Positions 6,722-11,569 of a stretch of 11,569 bases of DNA are shown here, in pieces. The notes below the pieces were generated by a model, which saw only the letters and a program-made list of their open reading frames with translations, searched no databases and was not told where the DNA came from. The translations under genes and the position numbers were made by a program. Source of the DNA: Acidimangrovimonas sp. (lineage in GTDB: Bacteria > Pseudomonadota > Alphaproteobacteria > Rhodobacterales > Rhodobacteraceae); contig JASBUM010000389.1 of NCBI GenBank assembly GCA_030147905.1, positions 1 through 11,569 on the forward strand, given 5' to 3'. Each line of letters opens with the position of its first letter. The first letter of the stretch is position 1.

Positions 6722-9358
6722 ATGGCAGTCGTCGTCGTCGAGTCTCCGGCCAAGGCCAAGACAATCAACAAGTATCTCGGCTCCGACCATACCGTCCTTG
6801 CCTCCTACGGTCATGTCCGCGACCTGCCGCCCAAGGACGGATCGGTGGATCCGGAACACGATTTCGCGATGAAATGGGAAGTCGCGAGCGACAGCAAGAA
6901 ACACATCCGGGCGATCAAGGACGCACTGAAACAGGACAACACGCTGATCCTCGCCACCGACCCCGACCGCGAGGGCGAGGCGATCTCGTGGCATCTGCAG
7001 GAGGCACTGGCCTCGGCGATCCGCAAGGACACGAAAGTCAGCCGCGTGACCTTCAACGCGATCACCAAATCGGCGGTGACATCGGCGATGAAGGCCCCGC
7101 GCGAGATCGACCGCGCCCTGGTCGAGGCCTATCTCGCGCGGCGCGCACTGGACTATCTGGTCGGCTTCAACCTGTCGCCGGTTCTGTGGCGCAAGTTGCC
7201 CGGCGCCAAATCGGCGGGGCGGGTGCAATCGGTCTGCCTGCGGCTGATCGTCGAGCGGGAGATGGAGATAGAGGCCTTCCGCGCCCGCGAATACTGGAGC
7301 GTCGCCGCCCTGCTGGCCACCCCGCGCGGTCAGGACGTCGACGCCCGTCTCGTGGTTCTGGGCGGCAAGAAGCTGGAGCGCTACGACCTGCCCAGCGAAA
7401 CGGCGGCGGAAATGGCCGTCAAGGCCATCGACTCGCGCAGCTTCACCGTCGCCTCGGTCGAGGCCAAGCCCGCCACGCGCAACCCTTCGGCGCCCTTCAT
7501 GACCTCGACGCTGCAGCAGGAAGCCAGCCGCAAGTTCGGCATGGGCGCGCGCGCCACCATGTCGGCGGCGCAGCGGCTCTACGAGGCCGGGCACATCACC
7601 TACATGCGGACCGACGGCATCGACATGGCCCCCGAGGCGGTGATGGCCGCGCGCGACGCCATCAAGGCGCGCTTTGGCAACGAATACGTGCCCGACAGTC
7701 CGCGGATGTACAAGAACAAGGCCAAGAACGCCCAGGAGGCGCATGAATGCATTCGCCCCACCGACATGTCGGCCGATCCCGACAGCCTGCGCATCGCCGA
7801 GACCGACCAGCGCCGGCTATATGAACTGGTCTGGAAACGCACGATCGCCAGCCAGATGGCCGCCGCCCGGCTCGAACGCACCACCGCCGAGATCGTCAGC
7901 GCCGACGGCGAGGTCGGGTTGCGCGCCACCGGGCAGGTGGTGATGTTCGACGGCTTTCTGCGGGTCTACGAGGAAGGCCGCGACGACGACGAGGGCGAGG
8001 ATGGCCGCCGCATGCCGCAACTGATGCAGGGCGAGACCATGGCCAAGCGGCAGATCACGCCCGAACAGCATTTCACCCAGCCCCCGCCGCGCTACACCGA
8101 GGCGACGCTGGTCAAGCGGATGGAAGAACTCGGCATCGGCCGGCCCTCGACCTATGCCTCCATCGTCACCACGATCCAGGACCGCGAATATGTCCGCAAG
8201 GACAAGAACCGCCTGATCCCCGAGGACAAGGGACGGCTGGTGACGGCCTTCCTGAGCAACTATTTCCGTCGCTATGTCGAATACGACTTCACCGCCGATC
8301 TCGAGGAACAGCTCGATGACATCTCGGCCGGCGAGCGGGACTACAAGGACGTACTGTCGCGATTCTGGCGCAACTTCTCCGCCGCGATCGCGGAAACCGC
8401 CGAGCTGCGGATCTCGGAGGTGCTGGAGAAGATCGACGAGATCCTCGGCCCCCATCTCTATCCGCCCCGCGCCGACGGCGCGGACCCGCGGCAATGCCCG
8501 CTCTGCGGCCAGGGGCGGCTGCATCTGAAGACGGCGCGCTCGGGCGGGGCCTTCATCGGCTGCGGCAATTATCCCGAATGTCGCTACACCCGGCCGCTGT
8601 CGGCGCCGAACGGCGAGGAGGGCGCGCTCAACGAGACGCGGATCCTGGGCCATGACGAGAACGGCGAGCCGATCAGCCTGCGCAACGGCCGCTTCGGACC
8701 CTATGTCCAGCGCGGCGAGGCGACCGAGGAGGTTCCCAAGCCCCCGCGTGCGAGCCTGCCCAAGGGCTGGACGCCCGAGCAGATCACGCTCGAACGCGCG
8801 CTCATGCTGCTGGAACTGCCGCGCCAGATCGGCGCCCACCCCGAGGATGGCGCCCCGGTCGAGGCCGGGATCGGCCGCTACGGACCCTTCGTCAAGCACA
8901 ACAGCACCTATGCCAATCTTGCCGACAGCGAAGAGGTCTTCACCATTGGCATGAATCGCGCGATCGAGGTCCTTGCACAGAAGGCCAGCCGGGGCGCGCG
9001 TGGCGGGACTGCCGCCAAGCCGTTGAAGGAATTGGGCGAACACCCCGATGGTGGCCCGATGCAGGTGATGAACGGACGCTACGGCCCCTATGTCAAATGG
9101 GGCAAGATCAACGCCACGCTGCCGCGCGATCTGCCCCCCGAGGAGGTCGACTTTGACCGCGCGCTGGCGCTGATCGCGGAAAAGGCGGCCAAGAGCGGGC
9201 GCGGCAAGGCGACCGCGGGCCGCGGTGCGAAGAAGGCGGCGGGCACCAAGGCCAAAGCGCCCTCCGCCGCCAAGAAGGGCGCCAAGGCGGGCACCAAGAA
9301 GGGTACCAAGACCGGCGCCAAGGCGGCGCCGCGGGCGGCCGCCGCGAAAAACGGATAA
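6722..9358 (+). CDS. topA: DNA topoisomerase I (type IA)
   Basis: Relaxes negative supercoils by cutting and resealing one strand through a 5'-phosphotyrosine link; cytosolic and essential in most bacteria. The 878-residue product starts with the TOPRIM domain (MAVVVVESPAKAKTINKYLG, catalytic Glu7) with the acidic motif ATDPDREGEAISWH at 78-91. The catalytic tyrosine is Tyr294 in HITYMRTDG (291-299). LPGAKSAGRVQSVCLRLIVERE (159-180) and FMTSTLQQEASRKFGM (259-274) are conserved core blocks. A four-cysteine zinc ribbon follows (Cys592, Cys595, Cys614, Cys620). Three alphaproteobacterial C-terminal repeats carry GRFGPYVQ, GRYGPFVK and GRYGPYVK. Residues about 820-878 form a Lys/Ala/Gly tail resembling histone H1. 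Length is as expected for alphaproteobacterial TopA, and the start is fixed by the ribosome site and family alignment. Confidence 0.98.
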   Translation: MAVVVVESPAKAKTINKYLGSDHTVLASYGHVRDLPPKDGSVDPEHDFAMKWEVASDSKKHIRAIKDALKQDNTLILATDPDREGEAISWHLQEALASAIRKDTKVSRVTFNAITKSAVTSAMKAPREIDRALVEAYLARRALDYLVGFNLSPVLWRKLPGAKSAGRVQSVCLRLIVEREMEIEAFRAREYWSVAALLATPRGQDVDARLVVLGGKKLERYDLPSETAAEMAVKAIDSRSFTVASVEAKPATRNPSAPFMTSTLQQEASRKFGMGARATMSAAQRLYEAGHITYMRTDGIDMAPEAVMAARDAIKARFGNEYVPDSPRMYKNKAKNAQEAHECIRPTDMSADPDSLRIAETDQRRLYELVWKRTIASQMAAARLERTTAEIVSADGEVGLRATGQVVMFDGFLRVYEEGRDDDEGEDGRRMPQLMQGETMAKRQITPEQHFTQPPPRYTEATLVKRMEELGIGRPSTYASIVTTIQDREYVRKDKNRLIPEDKGRLVTAFLSNYFRRYVEYDFTADLEEQLDDISAGERDYKDVLSRFWRNFSAAIAETAELRISEVLEKIDEILGPHLYPPRADGADPRQCPLCGQGRLHLKTARSGGAFIGCGNYPECRYTRPLSAPNGEEGALNETRILGHDENGEPISLRNGRFGPYVQRGEATEEVPKPPRASLPKGWTPEQITLERALMLLELPRQIGAHPEDGAPVEAGIGRYGPFVKHNSTYANLADSEEVFTIGMNRAIEVLAQKASRGARGGTAAKPLKELGEHPDGGPMQVMNGRYGPYVKWGKINATLPRDLPPEEVDFDRALALIAEKAAKSGRGKATAGRGAKKAAGTKAKAPSAAKKGAKAGTKKGTKTGAKAAPRAAAAKNG

Positions 9359-9498
9359 TCCGGGCCCGGCGACCGGGACGCGGTGCCGACCGGACGCGCG
9401 CGGCGACGGCCCGCATCCCTTCGGGCGTGCTGCGCCGGATCGGCCCCGACGGCCGTTCACGTGCCATAGCGGCGGCCGGCGCGGGTCCGGGAGGGGGG

Positions 9499-9516
9499 TG
9501 CGTTGGTACCGACGCA
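9499..9516. promoter_or_regulatory. Imperfect 18-base palindrome upstream of scoA
   Basis: TGCGTTGGTACCGACGCA is palindromic except for one base pair (16 of 18 positions match the reverse complement), with ggtacc at the centre. It lies about 115 bases before the scoA start in the topA-scoA spacer. It could be an operator for the downstream operon, but there is no direct evidence of a bound regulator. Confidence 0.3.
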
Positions 9517-9555
9517 TCGGCCCCGGCTTTCATCGCAGGCCGGGCCACGCGGTCT

Positions 9556-9572
9556 TCGCCGCAGCGCGGCGA
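9556..9572. promoter_or_regulatory. Inverted repeat touching the scoA promoter
   Basis: Perfect arms tcgccgc (9556-9562) and gcggcga (9566-9572) flank a 3-base centre and end directly next to TTGACA at 9573. The position suits a regulator site, or the end of the upstream topA transcript. It is short and GC-rich, so chance is possible. Confidence 0.3.
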
Positions 9573-9612
9573 TTGACACGGACCTGACGGCGGGCGAAAA
9601 CCGCGCTAGGGA
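9573..9612 (+). promoter_or_regulatory. Candidate promoter region of the scoAB operon
   Basis: Two overlapping possibilities exist. TTGACA (9573-9578) is a perfect -35 but lacks a good -10 at 16-18 bases. CTGACGG (9584-9590) followed after 14 bases by GCTAGGGA (9605-9612) fits the Caulobacter-type alphaproteobacterial pattern (TTGACGS-N11-15-GCTANAWC). The second would start transcription only just upstream of the ribosome site. Confidence 0.4.
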
Positions 9613-9618
9613 ATTTGC

Positions 9619-9625
9619 AGGAGGG
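9619..9625 (+). promoter_or_regulatory. Strong ribosome binding site of scoA (decides the start)
   Basis: AGGAGGG is followed by a 4-base spacer and the ATG at 9630. An in-frame TTG at 9615 lies upstream of this site and is therefore not the start. Confidence 0.8.
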
Positions 9626-9629
9626 CTTT

Positions 9630-10325
9630 ATGAAAAAGGTCTATGCCAGCGCCGCCGAGGCGCTCGACGGGCTGCTGTTCGACGGCATGACGATCGCGGC
9701 GGGCGGCTTCGGGCTGTGCGGCATCCCCGAGCTTCTGATCGCGGCGATCCGCGATGCAGGCACGCGGGATCTGACCATCGCGTCCAACAACGCCGGCGTC
9801 GACGACTTCGGCCTCGGGCTGCTGTTGCAGACCCGCCAGGTGAAGAAGATGATCTCTTCCTATGTGGGGGAGAATGCCGAGTTCATGCGTCAGTATCTGG
9901 CCGGTGAGCTGGAACTGGAATTCAACCCGCAGGGCACGCTGGCCGAACGGATGCGGGCGGGCGGCGCGGGCATCCCGGGTTTCTACACCAAGACCGGCGT
10001 CGGCACGGTGATCGCCGAGGGCAAGGACAGCCGCGATTTCGACGGCCAAACCTATATCCTGGAACGGGCGATCGTGGCGGATCTGTCGATCGTCAAGGCG
10101 TGGAAGGCCGACGAGACCGGCAATCTGGTGTTCCGCAAGACGGCGCGCAACTTCAACCCGCCGGCGGCGACCTGCGGGCGGGTCTGCGTGGTCGAGGTCG
10201 AGGAGATCGTGCCGACGGGGATGCTCGATCCCGATCACATCCACCTGCCGGGCATCTATGTCCACCGCCTGATCCAGGGCGAGCACGAGAAACGCATTGA
10301 AAACCGCACCACGCGGGCGGCCTGA
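9630..10325 (+). CDS. scoA: 3-oxoacid CoA-transferase subunit A (succinyl-CoA:acetoacetate type)
   Basis: The alpha subunit of a family I CoA-transferase, which with subunit B moves CoA from succinyl-CoA to a 3-oxoacid such as acetoacetate, feeding ketone-body or PHB-derived carbon into acetyl-CoA. The 231-residue product begins [20 protein letters not shown]. CoA-transferase signature [10 protein letters not shown] is at 25-34, SNNAG at 52-56, [20 protein letters not shown] at 99-118 and YT at 119-120. The C-terminus ends in [11 protein letters not shown], typical of ScoA. It forms an operon with scoB, 16 bases downstream. The close relatives PcaI (3-oxoadipate) and AtoD (acetate) are possible alternatives. 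The glycine signature and the paired ScoB favour the succinyl-CoA:3-ketoacid type, but substrate cannot be proven from sequence. No thiolase, dehydrogenase or aromatic-degradation gene is adjacent. Confidence 0.92.
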   Translation: MKKVYASAAEALDGLLFDGMTIAAGGFGLCGIPELLIAAIRDAGTRDLTIASNNAGVDDFGLGLLLQTRQVKKMISSYVGENAEFMRQYLAGELELEFNPQGTLAERMRAGGAGIPGFYTKTGVGTVIAEGKDSRDFDGQTYILERAIVADLSIVKAWKADETGNLVFRKTARNFNPPAATCGRVCVVEVEEIVPTGMLDPDHIHLPGIYVHRLIQGEHEKRIENRTTRAA

Positions 10326-10327
10326 AC

Positions 10328-10334
10328 GGAGGGG
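10328..10334 (+). promoter_or_regulatory. Ribosome binding site of scoB (decides the start)
   Basis: GGAGGGG lies 7 bases before the ATG at 10342. An upstream in-frame start candidate at 10297 would overlap scoA and has no comparable site. Confidence 0.8.
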
Positions 10335-10341
10335 CTATCAG

Positions 10342-10971
<630 letters not shown>

Positions 10972-11054
10972 CGATCGTGGCCCGACGACGCCTCGCCACC
11001 GGGCGGGCGCGTCACCCGGGCCGCGGCGGGTGCCGGGCGCAGCCCGCCCAACGC

Positions 11055-11077
11055 GCAGCCGGCATCGCGCCGGCTGC
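11055..11077 (+). terminator. Hairpin downstream of scoB, probable terminator
   Basis: Perfect 9-base arms gcagccggc (11055-11063) and gccggctgc (11069-11077) surround a 5-base loop and are followed by tcgtttcgg, a weak T-tract. It begins 84 bases after the scoB stop. The stem is strong but the T-tract poor, so termination may need Rho. Confidence 0.45.
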
Positions 11078-11227
11078 TCGTTTCGGCCGCGCCCTTCTTT
11101 GCATGGCGACGCATCTGCGACGCGCGACCGGCCGCGCCCCTTCTCCGGCAGCGGTCGTCTTCTTCCGGAAATGGCCCGCCACGCCACACAACACCCGCAG
11201 CGACCTCGCGGCGCGGTCCTTCGCGGC

Positions 11228-11257
11228 ACCGCCGCTCGTGATACCGCCGCGCGTGAC
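11228..11257. repeat. 15-base tandem repeat, two copies
   Basis: accgccgctcgtgat (11228-11242) is directly followed by accgccgcgcgtgac (11243-11257); 13 of 15 bases match. Noncoding. Confidence 0.75.
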
Positions 11258-11310
11258 GCCGGACCTAATGACACAGGCCCCGCCACCGGCCGCGAGCACC
11301 GGCCTCGTAG

Positions 11311-11334
11311 CCCGTCAAGCAGCTCCGCGACGGG
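11311..11334 (-). terminator. Hairpin at the 3' end of the lytic transglycosylase gene
   Basis: Arms cccgtc (11311-11316) and gacggg (11329-11334) are complementary around a 12-base loop and start directly after the minus-strand stop at 11335. There is no T-run on the minus strand, so it is only a possible transcript-end hairpin. Confidence 0.3.
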
Positions 11335-11569
11335 TCAGTTCCGCGCGCTCGCCACACGGAAATGGCACGCCCCGGTGATCGTTCGCGGCGGCGTCGCACA
11401 CAGGTTCTGTGCCACCTGCCAGGCCGCCAATACCTTCGGCACGTAGTCGCGCGTCTCGACCGGGGCGGGAAGGCCCGCTGCCACGCCGTCGGCATTCTCG
11501 CCCGCGTTATAGGCGGCGAGCACCGACAGCGCGTCACCATTGAAGCGTTGCAGCAACCAGTCCAGATAG
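11335..11569 (-). CDS. Lytic murein transglycosylase (SLT domain), C-terminal fragment
   Basis: Only the last 77 residues are inside the window; the gene continues past the right edge and its start is not seen. The fragment reads YLDWLLQRFNGDALSVLAAY and continues with NAGENADGVAAGLPAPVETR and DYVPKVLAAWQ. The AAYNAGE block and ETRDYVxKVLAAW block are the end of the SLT (soluble lytic transglycosylase, goose-lysozyme-like) catalytic domain. Such enzymes cleave the MurNAc-GlcNAc bond of peptidoglycan in the periplasm, leaving 1,6-anhydro-MurNAc. The catalytic glutamate lies upstream, outside the window. Two cysteines in the tail (in NLCATPP and TGACHF) may form a disulfide, which suits a periplasmic location. 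It is convergent with scoAB. The family is clear, but which transglycosylase paralogue it is cannot be told. Confidence 0.88.
   Translation of the reverse strand, partial: YLDWLLQRFNGDALSVLAAYNAGENADGVAAGLPAPVETRDYVPKVLAAWQVAQNLCATPPRTITGACHFRVASARN

Larger units (their letters stand above)
10972..11334. other. 363-base convergent spacer between scoB and the lytic transglycosylase gene
   Basis: I see no credible gene in either direction. The spacer holds the second half of the duplication at the scoB end, two hairpins (one for each converging gene), a 15-base tandem duplication at 11228-11257, and a repeated CGGCCGCGCCC(C)TTCT block (about 11084 and 11129). This fits an intergenic terminator zone. 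Confidence 0.65.

Noticed and set aside
7601..7618. YMRTDG around the topoisomerase catalytic tyrosine, where many bacteria have YMRTDS
   Set aside because: The Gly variant occurs in alphaproteobacterial TopA and the catalytic Tyr, Arg and Asp are all present, so it is not an active-site defect.
6403..7746. 447-residue plus-strand open frame spanning the dprA-topA spacer and the start of topA
   Set aside because: It is out of frame with topA and is Arg/Gly-rich; most of it is a shadow of the real topA frame.
9361..9377. ccgggcccgg/ccggg hairpin after topA as terminator
   Set aside because: The stem is only five pairs with a 3-base loop and no T-run; such structures arise often in spacers of this composition.
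7817..9517. 566-residue minus-strand open frame antisense to topA
   Set aside because: It is a long frame caused by high GC content and covers the clear zinc-ribbon and C-terminal repeats of topA on the other strand; no ribosome site or domain supports it.

Overview
The window is a stretch of ordinary chromosome from a high-GC alphaproteobacterium, most probably a member of the Rhodobacteraceae (Paracoccus/Rhodobacter/Rhodovulum-like). The grounds are the very GC-rich third codon positions, the aa3 cytochrome oxidase gene order ctaC-ctaB-(small membrane protein)-ctaG-ctaE, the divergent tldD beside it, and the dprA-topA neighbourhood. No species can be named from sequence alone.

Region 1 (1-3218, all minus strand) is a tight cytochrome c oxidase operon, read right to left. 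It runs: subunit II (CuA carrier, ctaC), heme o synthase (ctaB/cyoE), a 55-residue single-span membrane protein, the copper chaperone Cox11/CtaG, and subunit III (ctaE), which runs off the left edge. The last three junctions are a 1-base TGATG overlap, a 4-base ATGA overlap and a 28-base gap, so the genes are almost certainly co-transcribed. Together they supply two structural subunits plus the heme and copper assembly factors. The catalytic subunit I gene is not in the window. The CtaG here is unusually divergent in its copper-related cysteine motifs.

Region 2 (3219-6390) begins with a 173-base divergent control region. It holds a plausible plus-strand promoter and a terminator-like hairpin. 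Then come tldD (zinc metalloprotease of the TldD/TldE pair) and dprA (RecA loader for incoming single-stranded DNA). DprA carries a long proline-rich linker with a perfect five-residue periodicity.

Region 3 (6391-9629) is a 331-base gap with two short tandem repeats and a TTGACA promoter, then topA (DNA topoisomerase I) with a histone H1-like Lys/Ala tail, then a 271-base gap with promoter and palindromes.

Region 4 (9630-11569) holds a two-gene operon for the A and B subunits of a 3-oxoacid (succinyl-CoA:acetoacetate type) CoA-transferase. A 363-base convergent spacer with hairpins and short duplications follows. At the right edge is the C-terminal end of a minus-strand lytic transglycosylase.

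I saw no mobile element, CRISPR array, RNA gene, phage gene or defence cassette, and no frameshifted gene. The most interesting points are the atypical Cox11 and the cluster of short tandem duplications in the spacers and in the dprA linker. I found no convincing undescribed system.
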